DNA of 64,000 nucleotides from Polyangiaceae bacterium (lineage in GTDB: Bacteria > Myxococcota_A > Polyangia > Polyangiales > Polyangiaceae): contig JACKEA010000001.1 in the NCBI GenBank assembly GCA_020633235.1, positions 1-64,000 of the forward strand, in the 5' to 3' direction. The first letter of the stretch is position 1. Each line of letters starts with the position of its first letter. Positions 34,488-43,213 of this stretch are shown piece by piece. Under the pieces are notes generated by a model that worked only from the letters and a program-made list of their open reading frames with translations, was not told where the DNA came from and searched no databases. Both the position numbers and the translations under genes were made by a program.

Positions 34488-35471
34488 ATGCTGCGACTGT
34501 TGCTCGTGATCGCGCTGCTGTTCGCGTCCGGAGTGGCGCGGGCGGAACCGGACGCGGATCCCAAGACGGAGCAGGCACGCGAGCTGTTCCGACAGGGCGC
34601 GCGCTACGCCAGCGACACCCGCTGGGGCGAGGCGCTGGCGCACTTCGAGCGATCCGCCGCGCTCCGTCCCCATCCGGGCACCACGTTCAACATCGCGATT
34701 TGCCATCGTGCGCTGGGGCGCTACACACGCGCCGAGCGTGCGTTCCGCGCGGCGCTGGCAGAGAACACCGGCGGCGAGCTCGCCGAGAGCGTGGTCCACG
34801 ACATCACGGGTTATCTGCGCGAGATCGACGCGACGCTGGTCCGGGTTTCGGTGACCCTCACGCCAGCGACGGCGAGCATCACGGTGGACGGAAGCCCGCT
34901 CGAGGTCGTCTCTCGCGCCCCCTTGACGCTGCGGGCGGGAACGCTGGCCGCCGGTGAGAGCCAGCGGCCTCCCGGGGGGAAATTCGTGGTCGTACTCGAT
35001 CCGGGCACCCACGTGCTCTTGCTGAGGCGACCGGGTTACGCAGACGCCGTGGTGCGCAAGAGCTATCGCGCGGGACAGCGCGGGGCGCTGAAGCTCGAGC
35101 TCGACCGCTTGCCGGCGTCGTTGAGCATCACCTCCAACGAGGCCCGGGCGGCCGTGAGCATCGACGGCGTGGACGTGGGCACGGCGCCGGTGCGGCTCTC
35201 CCGCCCTGCAGGGAGCTACCGAATACTGGTGCGGAAGGAAGGCTACCTCCCCTACGACGGCGTCGTGCGCGCGCGGCCGGGACAGAGCTTGGAAGTGCCG
35301 GCACGGTTGATCAAGGATGAGCCGGCGCTGACGGAGCGCTGGTGGTTCTGGACCGCGGCCGGAGTGGTCGTTGCTGGAGCCGTGCTCGGTACCTACGCTG
35401 CAACGCGACCCGAGCCCGAGCGACCGGCAGTGGACGGCGGAGGACTGGGATGGGCCATCCGCGCGCCCTGA
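34488..35471 (+). CDS. TPR/PEGA-domain membrane protein
   Basis: 327 aa. Sec signal (MLRLLLVIALLFASGVARAEP), a TPR-like helical region (ARELFRQGARYASDTRWGEALAHFE), a long middle, then a PEGA-type beta repeat (ASLSITSNEARAAVSIDGVDVGTAPV, PAGSYRILVRKEGY) and a C-terminal membrane helix (WWFWTAAGVVVAGAVLGTY). Starts 2 bp after the kinase stop. Likely an envelope sensor or adaptor working with the kinase. Confidence 0.85.
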   Translation: MLRLLLVIALLFASGVARAEPDADPKTEQARELFRQGARYASDTRWGEALAHFERSAALRPHPGTTFNIAICHRALGRYTRAERAFRAALAENTGGELAESVVHDITGYLREIDATLVRVSVTLTPATASITVDGSPLEVVSRAPLTLRAGTLAAGESQRPPGGKFVVVLDPGTHVLLLRRPGYADAVVRKSYRAGQRGALKLELDRLPASLSITSNEARAAVSIDGVDVGTAPVRLSRPAGSYRILVRKEGYLPYDGVVRARPGQSLEVPARLIKDEPALTERWWFWTAAGVVVAGAVLGTYAATRPEPERPAVDGGGLGWAIRAP

Positions 35472-36901
35472 TCCTGCTCGCCTTCGGTTGGGGTTGCTCA
35501 CCGGCGGCGCCAAAGCCGTACGGTGAGGTGCTGTTGAACGTGGACACCAACGTGACGGTGCCTCGCTTGGCGAGCGAGCTGCGCGTCGACTCCTACGCCG
35601 AGGATGGAACCTGGTTCGACTCCCGCGCCATCGGCCTGCCCGACGCCCCGAGTTGGCCGGTGAGCTTCAGCGTGTACTCCGCCGACGAGACGCGGGAGAC
35701 GTGGGTGTGGGTGCGGCTGCGCGCCTTCTCCAACGGCGCCGTGCGGGACTACCGGGGGGAGCGCTTCACCACCGTGGAGGGCCCGGCGCCCGTGCCAGAG
35801 GGGGAGCAGCCGCGACTGACGAAAGATGGCGTGGACGTCACGCCCCAAGAGGAGCCGCTGCCCGCCCTCAGCGTCGATCGCCTGCTGCGCGTTCGGCTCG
35901 CACCGGGGAACCGCGGAACGGTATCCGTGCTGCTCGATGGCAGTTGCGCCGGCCGCATGGCGTTCCTTGGCGAGCTCGCTCCCGGTGTGAGCAGCAGCTG
36001 TATCGCCGGTCAGGACACCGTCGCCCTGGACGCGGAGCGGAGCGCCGGCATTCAAGCTGCAAAGGAGACTCTGGCGGGCACCTGGGGCGAGCCCTGCGAG
36101 AGCGCGCGGGAAGGAAATCGCATCTGCGTACCCGGGGGCGGCACCATCCTGGGCTCCCGTGAGCTCTTGCTGTATCCGGGTCTGCCGCCGACACCGGAAC
36201 GCGTGATGTACCTGTCGCGCTTCTGGGTCGACGAACGCGAAATGAGCGTGGCGCGATTTCGCGCCGCGCTGGCCCAGGGTTTTGCACCCGCGAACATGCC
36301 GACGGAAAATCCCGGGGCCTTGGGGCCGGACTACGTCCAGAACGGCTGCACCTGGAGCACGACGCCCAACGGCCGGGAGGGCTACGCTCTGAACTGCGTG
36401 TCGCAGGTCACGGCGCGGGCGCTGTGTCAGTTCTTGGGGGGCGATCTTCCGACGGAGGCTCAGTGGGAGTACATGGCGACCTCCGCCGGCCGCAACGAGC
36501 GCATGCCCTTCCCGTGGGGAACCGCTCAGCCCGAGTGTGAGCGCGCGGTGTACGGACGGCTACCGCTCAGTGGCGTCGCCGGCGTTTGCCAAAGCCTGGG
36601 GACGGGCCCGGTACCCCTCGACGAAGGACCGGGGGACGTGACCCCGCTCGGGATCTTCGGCCTCGCCGGAGGCATGAGTGAATGGACCCGGGATACCTAC
36701 GCCGACTACGGCGCGCCGTGCTGGAAGCAGGCGCCGCTCGCCAACCCCGAGTGCAGTGGCCCCGGCGCGAACGTGTCCATGCGCGGCGGCAACTGGGCCA
36801 CGCCGCCTACGATCCTGCGTAGCGCTTCTCGCTTGGGCACCAGCGCCCAGGGCAAAGCGTCGTTCATCGGGTTTCGCTGCGCGTATCCGGGGGCGGCGTG
36901 A
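35450..36901 (+). CDS. FGE-sulfatase-domain lipoprotein (first)
   Basis: 483 aa. Lipobox GWGCS. The N-terminal half (20-230) is beta-rich with no known domain, and residues about 230-480 are an FGE-sulfatase (SUMF1) fold: LSRFWVDEREMSVARF, LPTEAQWEYMATS, FGLAGGMSEWTRD and MRGGNWA...IGFRCAYPG. Real formylglycine enzymes act on sulfatases, but many bacterial relatives only bind or modify other targets. The start overlaps the PEGA gene by 22 bp. Confidence 0.87.
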   Translation: MGHPRALILLAFGWGCSPAAPKPYGEVLLNVDTNVTVPRLASELRVDSYAEDGTWFDSRAIGLPDAPSWPVSFSVYSADETRETWVWVRLRAFSNGAVRDYRGERFTTVEGPAPVPEGEQPRLTKDGVDVTPQEEPLPALSVDRLLRVRLAPGNRGTVSVLLDGSCAGRMAFLGELAPGVSSSCIAGQDTVALDAERSAGIQAAKETLAGTWGEPCESAREGNRICVPGGGTILGSRELLLYPGLPPTPERVMYLSRFWVDEREMSVARFRAALAQGFAPANMPTENPGALGPDYVQNGCTWSTTPNGREGYALNCVSQVTARALCQFLGGDLPTEAQWEYMATSAGRNERMPFPWGTAQPECERAVYGRLPLSGVAGVCQSLGTGPVPLDEGPGDVTPLGIFGLAGGMSEWTRDTYADYGAPCWKQAPLANPECSGPGANVSMRGGNWATPPTILRSASRLGTSAQGKASFIGFRCAYPGAA

Positions 36902-38229
36902 AACGGCTCGCGTGCGCTCTGATGGCAATCCTCTGGGGGTGCAGCTCGGCGGCGCCTCCACCCGAGGGACAGCTGCTGGTCTACGTCACGACCGACGCGC
37001 CGTTGCCCCCGGCACCTGGGAAGCCAGAGAGCGACGTGGTGCCCTTGTTCGACCGCGCCGAGCTATCCGTAATCGAACCCGGCGCGAGCGCGCCGTGTAC
37101 GGACTGCCGTCGGGTGCTCGCGCTCGACGCCGAGGCCGTGGACGCCGGCCGCGTGAGCTTCGGCCTGGTCGCTCCCCCGGGGCGTGCAGGCTATCGCTTG
37201 CGCGCGCGCTTGTTTCGTAGCGCCACCACCATCTCCGCCGAGCCCCGCCCCGCCTCTACCATCGAAGCGGTGGCGGAGCTTCCTGCGGTCGTCGCGGGCG
37301 AGGTGACTCGGCTCACGCTGGTGCTGCGGACCGACGACGTTGCGAAGCCCGAGCTGCCCGTGGCGCTAGTCCCCGGCAAGCCGCCGCGGAGCCTGGTGGG
37401 AAGCTATCCCGGCGCTCGACGCACCCCGTGCCCGAGCGCGCCACCGCCCGGCATGGCCTGTGTCCCGGGCGGGGCGTTTTGGATGGGAGATCCCAGCTTG
37501 GACACGACGGACGGCGCCGAGTACGACGGCCGGCTGGAGCGCATCGTGGTGCTCTCCCCGTTCTTCGTGGACACCACGGAGGTCACCGTGTCCGCGTTTC
37601 GCGCGTCGGGCCTGGCCACGCCGCTCTCGCCCGGGGGACCCAGCAACAACCCCCACGTGGCGGACGCCGATTTCTTCGACTGTCGCTACACCGATGCGCC
37701 GGGAGCGAACGAGGACTACGCGGTGAACTGCCTGAGCTGGCAGAAGGCCGAGGCCTACTGCGAGTCCCTGGGCAAGACGCTCCCGACGGAGGCACAGCTC
37801 GAATATCTCGAGAGTCGTCTGGGGCGCGCGCCCTTCGTGTGGGGAACCGACGCGCCGACGTGTGCCGACGCGGTCTTCGATCGGGACGCGAGCGGCGGCT
37901 GCAAGCCGTTCGGCCCGGCGCCGATAGGCAGTGGCGCTCGCGATCGTCTGGACCTCGACGGCGTGGAAGTGTTGGACGTCACCGGCGGCGTCACGGAGTG
38001 GGCTCGAGATCAGTGGAATCGCGAGACCGAGGGCTGCTGGGGCACGGGCGTGTTCTTCGACCCTTTCTGCGACACGCCGAGCGCGCTGGACCCTGCGGCC
38101 CGCGTAATGCGGGGCGGCGGCTGGTATGCGTCGATCTGGCTGCTCCGGGCGTCGCTGCGCGCCCGCACCGTGGACGAACAGTTCGCCGTCGCGGGTGAGA
38201 TCGGGTTTCGCTGCGTGAGCAGTCCATGA
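36898..38229 (+). CDS. FGE-sulfatase-domain lipoprotein (second)
   Basis: 443 aa from a GTG overlapping the previous stop. Signal ending WGCSS. Same plan as its neighbour: beta-rich first half, then an FGE domain with PGGAFWMGDPS, LSPFFVDTTEVTVSAFRASG, LPTEAQLEYLESR, VTGGVTEWARDQW and MRGGGWY...IGFRCV. The two FGE proteins are paralogous neighbours and may form a hetero-pair. Target unknown. Confidence 0.87.
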   Translation: MKRLACALMAILWGCSSAAPPPEGQLLVYVTTDAPLPPAPGKPESDVVPLFDRAELSVIEPGASAPCTDCRRVLALDAEAVDAGRVSFGLVAPPGRAGYRLRARLFRSATTISAEPRPASTIEAVAELPAVVAGEVTRLTLVLRTDDVAKPELPVALVPGKPPRSLVGSYPGARRTPCPSAPPPGMACVPGGAFWMGDPSLDTTDGAEYDGRLERIVVLSPFFVDTTEVTVSAFRASGLATPLSPGGPSNNPHVADADFFDCRYTDAPGANEDYAVNCLSWQKAEAYCESLGKTLPTEAQLEYLESRLGRAPFVWGTDAPTCADAVFDRDASGGCKPFGPAPIGSGARDRLDLDGVEVLDVTGGVTEWARDQWNRETEGCWGTGVFFDPFCDTPSALDPAARVMRGGGWYASIWLLRASLRARTVDEQFAVAGEIGFRCVSSP

Positions 38230-39185
38230 GCGAGTGCCTGGACGACGCCGTGCTGCTCGGCTTCGTGGAGCAGCGCCTGGACGGCCCGACCGCGGCGCGG
38301 GTGGAGCGACACATCGACGCCTGCGGTGCCTGCCGTCGCTTGCTCGCGATGCTAGCGCCCAGGGAGACGCGGGGACGCACTCTGGACGGGCGCTGGCTTC
38401 TCGAAGAGCCCATCGGCGTGGGCTCCATGGGGCGCGTGTTCGCCGCGCGCGACACGCAGTCCGGCGAGCGGGTCGCCGTGAAGCTGATGCGCGACGGGGT
38501 GCCGGCCCAGCTGGAGCGCTTCGCTCGCGAAGCGGAGCTCTTGAAGCGTATCGCCCATCCCGGCGTGGTCGGCATCCGCGAGGTGCTCGAGCTCGACGAC
38601 GGCCTCGCTTTGGTGATGGACCTCTTGGAAGGGATTTCCCTTGAAGTCCATCTCACGAAGCGAGAGCGAGAGACTGCCGGCGAGGCGCGGCGCATCGGGA
38701 TCGCGCTCGCAGAAGCCGCCGGGGCGGCACATGCCGTCGGCATCGTTCATCGCGACGTCAAGCCCGCCAACGTCTTCTTGGAGCGCGGCGAGCCGCCGCG
38801 GGTGCGGCTCTTGGACTTCGGGCTGGCCAAGCTCATTCGAGCGGACTCCGCGGCGAGCACCATCGGGCGCCTCACCGCCAGTGGCACGGCCATCGGCACG
38901 CCGGCGTACATGGCGCCAGAGCAAGTGCGCGGCGAAAAGGATGTCGATGCTCGCGCCGACGTGTGGGGCGTAGCGGCGGTGATGTACCGCATGCTCGCGG
39001 GTCGTGCGCCGGTCGAGGGTCGCAGCTTCGGCGAGGTGTTTCGGCGCCTGCAAGCTCCCGTTGCGCCGCTCGGGAACGTGCGCCCGGACGTTCCCGCCGC
39101 CCTCTGCCGTGTGGTGGACCGCGCGCTGTCCCTCGATCGGGAACAGCGGCCCGCTGACGGAACGGCGTTGGCCCGGCAGCTCTAA
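38226..39185 (+). CDS. Ser/Thr kinase with N-terminal anti-sigma-type zinc motif
   Basis: 319 aa, ATGA overlap with the FGE gene. Residues 1-48 carry H29-x3-C33-x2-C36 (HIDACGACRR), as in zf-HC2 anti-sigma factors. The kinase domain follows: Gly loop GVGSMGRV (64-71), Lys86, HRDVKP (175-180), DFG (197-199) and GTPAYMAPEQ. No membrane helix. The zinc motif links a kinase to a sigma-binding module, so with the divergent gmx1 sigma factor this suggests kinase-controlled sigma activity. That control is inference. Confidence 0.88.
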   Translation: MSECLDDAVLLGFVEQRLDGPTAARVERHIDACGACRRLLAMLAPRETRGRTLDGRWLLEEPIGVGSMGRVFAARDTQSGERVAVKLMRDGVPAQLERFAREAELLKRIAHPGVVGIREVLELDDGLALVMDLLEGISLEVHLTKRERETAGEARRIGIALAEAAGAAHAVGIVHRDVKPANVFLERGEPPRVRLLDFGLAKLIRADSAASTIGRLTASGTAIGTPAYMAPEQVRGEKDVDARADVWGVAAVMYRMLAGRAPVEGRSFGEVFRRLQAPVAPLGNVRPDVPAALCRVVDRALSLDREQRPADGTALARQL

Positions 39186-40048
39186 CGCAGACGCCGCGCG
39201 TGGCGACCGAGACCCTTCCACGGGTCCTCGCGCTGCTCGAGGCGGTCGAGCACGCTCTGCATCGAGAAGCCGTCGGGGCGGAGGTCGTCGTCGAGCTCGT
39301 CCCAATCGAGGGGCACGGCCACACTCGCGTGCTGTCGCGCCCGCACGGCGTAGGGGGCCACTGTCGTTTGCGCGTAGCCATTGCGCATCACGTCGAGATA
39401 CAGCCGCCCGTCGCGCTTGTCCTTGCGTTGCTCCAGCGTGAAGCGGTCCGACTCCAGCTCGCTCGCGATGTCGCGCGCCTCGGCGCGTACCTGGTCGAAG
39501 TCTACGCTGCGATCCAGCGGCACCACCACGTGCAGCCCCTTCGAGCCCGTCGTCATGACTTGGCAGTAGTACCCGCGCTTCTCGAGCACCGCGCGCAGCT
39601 CCCGCGCTGCCGCCAACACCAGACCGAAACCGCCCTGGGGTGGATCCAGATCGAAAATCATTCGATCTGGATTTTTGGGGCGGTCCGCTCGGCTCAGCCA
39701 CACATGTGGGGTAATGGTGCCCTGCCCCACCAGGTAGGCAAGTGTCGCTGTGTTCTCGACCAGCGTGTAGCGCGTGCTACCGCCCTCCTTCGCCTGGGTG
39801 CTCCGGGGCACGAAATCGGGGAAGTGGTGGGGCGTTTCCTTTTGGAAGAATCCGTTCTTGCCAACGCCATCCGGGTAGCGCTCAAGCGTGACCGGTCGGC
39901 CCGTCAGATGCGGGAGCATCACCGCCGCCACCGCAACGTAGTAGTCCGCCAGGTCCCCCTTGGTGATGCCGAGCTCGGGGAAGAGGACCTTGTCTGCGTG
40001 CTCCAGCGCGACGGTGTGGGGACCGAAATGCAGCTCTCGTCTGGACAT
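39182..40048 (-). CDS. Stand-alone LigD polymerase (PolDom) domain
   Basis: 288 aa from the ATG at 40048. The archaeo-eukaryotic-primase-type polymerase domain of LigD: KVLFPELGITKGDLADYY, FFQKETPHHFPDF, catalytic metal Asp pair D133/D135 in IFDLDPP, and SKGLHVVVPL. In non-homologous end joining it fills gaps at breaks. No ligase or phosphoesterase domain is fused and no Ku is in the window. The last codons overlap the kinase stop by 4 bp on the opposite strand. Confidence 0.92.
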   Translation of the reverse strand: MSRRELHFGPHTVALEHADKVLFPELGITKGDLADYYVAVAAVMLPHLTGRPVTLERYPDGVGKNGFFQKETPHHFPDFVPRSTQAKEGGSTRYTLVENTATLAYLVGQGTITPHVWLSRADRPKNPDRMIFDLDPPQGGFGLVLAAARELRAVLEKRGYYCQVMTTGSKGLHVVVPLDRSVDFDQVRAEARDIASELESDRFTLEQRKDKRDGRLYLDVMRNGYAQTTVAPYAVRARQHASVAVPLDWDELDDDLRPDGFSMQSVLDRLEQREDPWKGLGRHARRLR

Positions 40049-40092
40049 GATGATAACGTAGTGCGCGGAGCCGCTTTCCCCAGAGCCACACC

Positions 40093-42093
40093 GTGAACGT
40101 CGCCGAATTGCTAGCCCTGTTGCGACGCGTGGATGCCGTTTCACTGCGGCAAGACGGCACGGTGGTGGCAGATGGTCGCGAGGTAGGACGCCTCACTCCC
40201 GGCGAACCGGCCTACGAGCACATCTTCCGCAGCGCCGAGGACGCGATGATCGTGTTCGATCCGGAGGACGAGAAGATCCTCGAAGCGAACGACAGCGCGT
40301 GCCGCCTGTACGGCTTCGAGCGAGAAGACCTCGTGGGCCGCAGCCTGGCCACGCTTTCTTCGGACGTGATGCAGGGTCGCCACTACATCGAACAGACGCT
40401 CGAACGCGGCGCCCTCGCCGGCATCGAGACGGTGCAGCTGCGCGCGGATGGCACTCCGATGCACCTCGAGTGCAGCGCGAACCGCGTGGAGTTCCAGGGC
40501 AAGAAGGCAATCTTGAGCATCCAACGGGATGTGACCAAGCGTCGTCGCATCGCCCACGAGCTCGAGCGCCTGGCCGCGGAGCTCGGCATCATGCGGGCGG
40601 TGGATCAGGCTGTGCTGGCCGGCGAGCCGCTGGAAAACGTGGCTCGTGCGGCACTAGCGCGGCTCTTGGATCTGGTGCCGGTGCAGCGCGCCAGTGTGGT
40701 GCTCTACGACGAAGAGCGGCGCACCGCGCAGCCGCTGGTGCAGGCCGGCGCGCTCGACGAAGTGCTGCCCAAGGCGCCGCTGCCGCTGGGGGATTGGGGC
40801 GACCGCGACGACCTCCAGAGCGGTGCCACCCGCTACCTCTCGGATCTGCGCGCGGAAGGCCGCACGCCGCTCCATCGCCGCCTGGTGGACAGCGGCATTC
40901 GGAGCTTCATCACCGTGCCGCTGCTGGCCGCGGGTGCGCTCCTGGGTGAGCTGAACATGGCGAGCGCCGAGGTCAGCGCCTTCGACGAGGATCGCCGTCA
41001 CCTGGCCCAGGCGGTGGGCAACGAGCTGGCCATCGCGCTGCACAGAGCGCGATTGGCGCAGCGTCTTTCGCAGGAACGCGCGCGCCTTTCCGCACTGATG
41101 AACGGCCTGCCGGACGGTGTTGCGCTGCTCGATGCCAATGGTCGCGTGCTGCTCGAGAACGAGCGCGGCCGGGAGCACATGGAGCTTCTGGCTCGCTCCG
41201 AGCAGTTCGCCCAAGGCAAGGACGACCTGGCAGCGGCGTCCAGGCCCACGCGTCTCGAGGTCACGGTACAGGGGCGCGTGTTGGTCGTTCGCTTCGAGCG
41301 CATCATGGACGAGACGGGTGTGCTCACGGGTAGCGTGCTGTTGAGCGAGGACGTCACGGCGGAGCGCGCCATCGAGCACCGGGTGAAGGAGCACGAGCGC
41401 CTGGCCGCCGTCGGGCAGCTCGCTGCCGGAGTCGCTCACGACTTCAACAATCTGTTGCAAGGCATCTCCGCGCACACGGAGCTGGCAGCTCACGTGAGCG
41501 GAGTGGCGGAGGTACGCCGACGTCTGGAGCCGGTGCTGGAGCTGTCCGAGCGCGGCGCGCGCCTCATCCGACAGATCTTGGATTTCTCCCGCAAGACCCC
41601 GCGCCATGCGGAGCTTCGAGACCTGGGCGCGCTGGTGGAAACCGGCGTCGAGATGCTACGCCACTCCATTCCCCCCAGCGTGGACCTCACCGTGGATCGC
41701 GGCAGCGAAGCGGTGTTCGTGCAGGTGGACGAAGCACAAATGGACCAGGTGCTGACGAACCTCGTCCTCAACGCTCGCGACGCCATGCCCTCCGGCGGCG
41801 TGCTGCGAGTGACCGTCGGCAGCAGCGAGCCGCCGGAAGATGCGCCGGAGCTTCCCGAACGCTGCGGCTACCTCTCGGTGCAAGACAGCGGCACCGGCAT
41901 CGACGAGGACGTGCTGCCCCGGGTGTTCGAGCCGTTCTTCACCACCAAGGAGCCGGGTCACGGCACCGGCCTCGGTCTATCCCAGGTGTACGGCATCGCG
42001 CGCCAGCACGGCGGTGTCGTGCGCGTGCAGAGCAGCCGCGACCAAGGCACCACCTTCACCGTCTATCTTCCGCTCCACGAGTCCAAGCGCTGA
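40093..42093 (+). CDS. PAS-GAF-PAS sensor histidine kinase
   Basis: 666 aa from a GTG; no membrane segments. PAS (about 38-150), GAF (170-320), a second PAS-like region (325-430), HisKA with phospho-His449 in the motif AHDFNN, and a HATPase domain with N-box NLVLNARDAMP, DSGTGI (G1) and GTGLGL (G2). It autophosphorylates and would pass phosphate to a response regulator not encoded nearby. Soluble, so it senses an internal signal. Starts 44 bp from the divergent PolDom gene. A dispersed-repeat hairpin follows its stop. Confidence 0.92.
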   Translation: MNVAELLALLRRVDAVSLRQDGTVVADGREVGRLTPGEPAYEHIFRSAEDAMIVFDPEDEKILEANDSACRLYGFEREDLVGRSLATLSSDVMQGRHYIEQTLERGALAGIETVQLRADGTPMHLECSANRVEFQGKKAILSIQRDVTKRRRIAHELERLAAELGIMRAVDQAVLAGEPLENVARAALARLLDLVPVQRASVVLYDEERRTAQPLVQAGALDEVLPKAPLPLGDWGDRDDLQSGATRYLSDLRAEGRTPLHRRLVDSGIRSFITVPLLAAGALLGELNMASAEVSAFDEDRRHLAQAVGNELAIALHRARLAQRLSQERARLSALMNGLPDGVALLDANGRVLLENERGREHMELLARSEQFAQGKDDLAAASRPTRLEVTVQGRVLVVRFERIMDETGVLTGSVLLSEDVTAERAIEHRVKEHERLAAVGQLAAGVAHDFNNLLQGISAHTELAAHVSGVAEVRRRLEPVLELSERGARLIRQILDFSRKTPRHAELRDLGALVETGVEMLRHSIPPSVDLTVDRGSEAVFVQVDEAQMDQVLTNLVLNARDAMPSGGVLRVTVGSSEPPEDAPELPERCGYLSVQDSGTGIDEDVLPRVFEPFFTTKEPGHGTGLGLSQVYGIARQHGGVVRVQSSRDQGTTFTVYLPLHESKR

Positions 42094-42145
42094 AGCTCGC
42101 TTCTTTTGTTGGTGCGGCGCGATGCCCGGCGCGCGAGCGAGCTTC
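42092..42145. terminator. Stem-loop after the histidine kinase, enclosing repeat copy
   Basis: GAAGCTCGCT (42092-42101) and AGCGAGCTTC (42136-42145) form a perfect 10-bp stem at the stop codon. The loop contains TTTTGTTGGTGCGGCGCG and the remaining repeat. Likely 3'-end structure rather than a simple U-tract terminator. Confidence 0.6.
42103..42135 (+). repeat. Dispersed palindromic repeat, copy 8
   Basis: TTTTGTTGGTGCGGCGCG, ATGCCC and GGCGCGCG. It is nested inside the 10-bp stem after the histidine kinase gene. Confidence 0.75.
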
Positions 42146-42169
42146 ACGAAAATGCAGTACCGTCAGGGC

Positions 42170-42847
42170 ATGCCTTTCGGCGCCCCACGGGTGGCGCTCG
42201 TTGCTGCCCTGCTCCTCAACGGCTGCGGCTCATCCGAAGCTGCGGCCGGAGGCGCCGCTGCGGGCGGTGGCGGAGCCGGCGCCCAAGGTGGCGGCGCCGT
42301 GGGGGGCGGTGGCGGCGCGAGCGGGGACGGCGGCGGCGGGAAGGACGCGGGGACCTTCGTCGTGCTCCCGGCTTCGCTCAAGGCTCCCGACGCGCCGCTG
42401 AACCTGCTGAGCGACGGCGATCCGCTGGTGGTCGCCCTCGCGCCCCAGGGCGGATACTTCTCGTTCGTTACCGCGCGCTTCGGTCCCTTCGACGCCGACG
42501 AAGTGGAGCTCATCGTGCGCGTGAAGGAGCCCGGCACCGGCCGCGTGGTGCGGGAAGACCTACGCCAGGGGCCGGTGGTGAAGGTGCCGGGCTCGCCGGG
42601 CTTGGTGGAGGCGGACCCCGCCTACCGCGGCGCGGTCGCGCATCTTGCAATGTGCCCGATCCAGGACGAGCCGATGGTGGGCAAGGCGTGGGATCTGGAA
42701 GTGACGGTGACGCCCAACAACGCGGCCCACGTCACGGGGACGGGCAGCGTGCGCGTGACGCCGAGCTGCATGCCGACGGACGGGGGCACGAAGTCGATCT
42801 GCGAGTGCACCTGCGCCCCGGGCTGGGAACCGGGGGCGTGCTACTGA
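42170..42847 (+). CDS. Lipoprotein with Gly/Ala-rich linker
   Basis: 225 aa from the ATG at 42170 (an in-frame ATG at 42152 adds six residues). Lipobox NGCGSS, then a Gly/Ala linker (about 25-65). The mature domain is beta-rich (FSFVTARFGPFDADEVELIV) and ends with a Cys-rich CECTCAPGWEPGACY. No family recognised. Separated from the histidine kinase by the repeat stem-loop. Confidence 0.75.
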   Translation: MPFGAPRVALVAALLLNGCGSSEAAAGGAAAGGGGAGAQGGGAVGGGGGASGDGGGGKDAGTFVVLPASLKAPDAPLNLLSDGDPLVVALAPQGGYFSFVTARFGPFDADEVELIVRVKEPGTGRVVREDLRQGPVVKVPGSPGLVEADPAYRGAVAHLAMCPIQDEPMVGKAWDLEVTVTPNNAAHVTGTGSVRVTPSCMPTDGGTKSICECTCAPGWEPGACY

Positions 42848-42851
42848 CGAG

Positions 42852-42894
42852 CCGCGACGGACGCGGCGTGAGGTACCGCGGCGGACCGACATTC
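42852..42894 (-). repeat. Dispersed palindromic repeat, copy 9
   Basis: Minus strand TGTCGGTCCGCCGCGG, TACCTCA and CGCCGCG, followed by another CGCGGC-type arm (42853-42866). It starts right after the lipoprotein stop. Confidence 0.65.
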
Positions 42895-42999
42895 CCTGGC
42901 CGTCGAAGCACTGCGAAGTGACAGGGGACGCCCGGCATTCGCGTGGAAAGCGGCTCTTGGCTTGACCGGGTGGTGGGGGCGGGGGTAGCTCTCACGGCC

Positions 43000-43209
43000 G
43001 TGAGCGAGAAGTGCGACAAGCGTGCGATCCTGATCGTGACGCAGAGCGTGCAGGGGACGGCCTCCAACGTGGCCAAGCAGCGCGTGGAGCTGTGCTGCAC
43101 GGAGCCGGCGGGGCACGAGGGGCCGCACTACGACCGCACGCACGACGAGCGCTGGCAAGATGACGGTCGCGAGCTGACGACCGTCTTGCGCCACGAGTCG
43201 GACGAGTAG
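43000..43209 (+). CDS. Hypothetical 69-aa protein
   Basis: 69 aa from a GTG at 43000; an upstream GTG at 42943 would give 88 aa. The sequence holds C-D-K-R-A-I-L, a C-C pair and GHEGPHYDRTHDERW, a possible metal-binding Cys/His arrangement. Charged, soluble. No recognised family. Its stop is 4 bp from that of the convergent cytochrome gene. Confidence 0.5.
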   Translation: MSEKCDKRAILIVTQSVQGTASNVAKQRVELCCTEPAGHEGPHYDRTHDERWQDDGRELTTVLRHESDE

Positions 43210-43213
43210 CTCG

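Noticed and set aside
36898..38229. The two FGE genes as one frameshifted gene
   Set aside because: Each has its own signal peptide, start, and full C-terminal motif, so they are separate paralogs.
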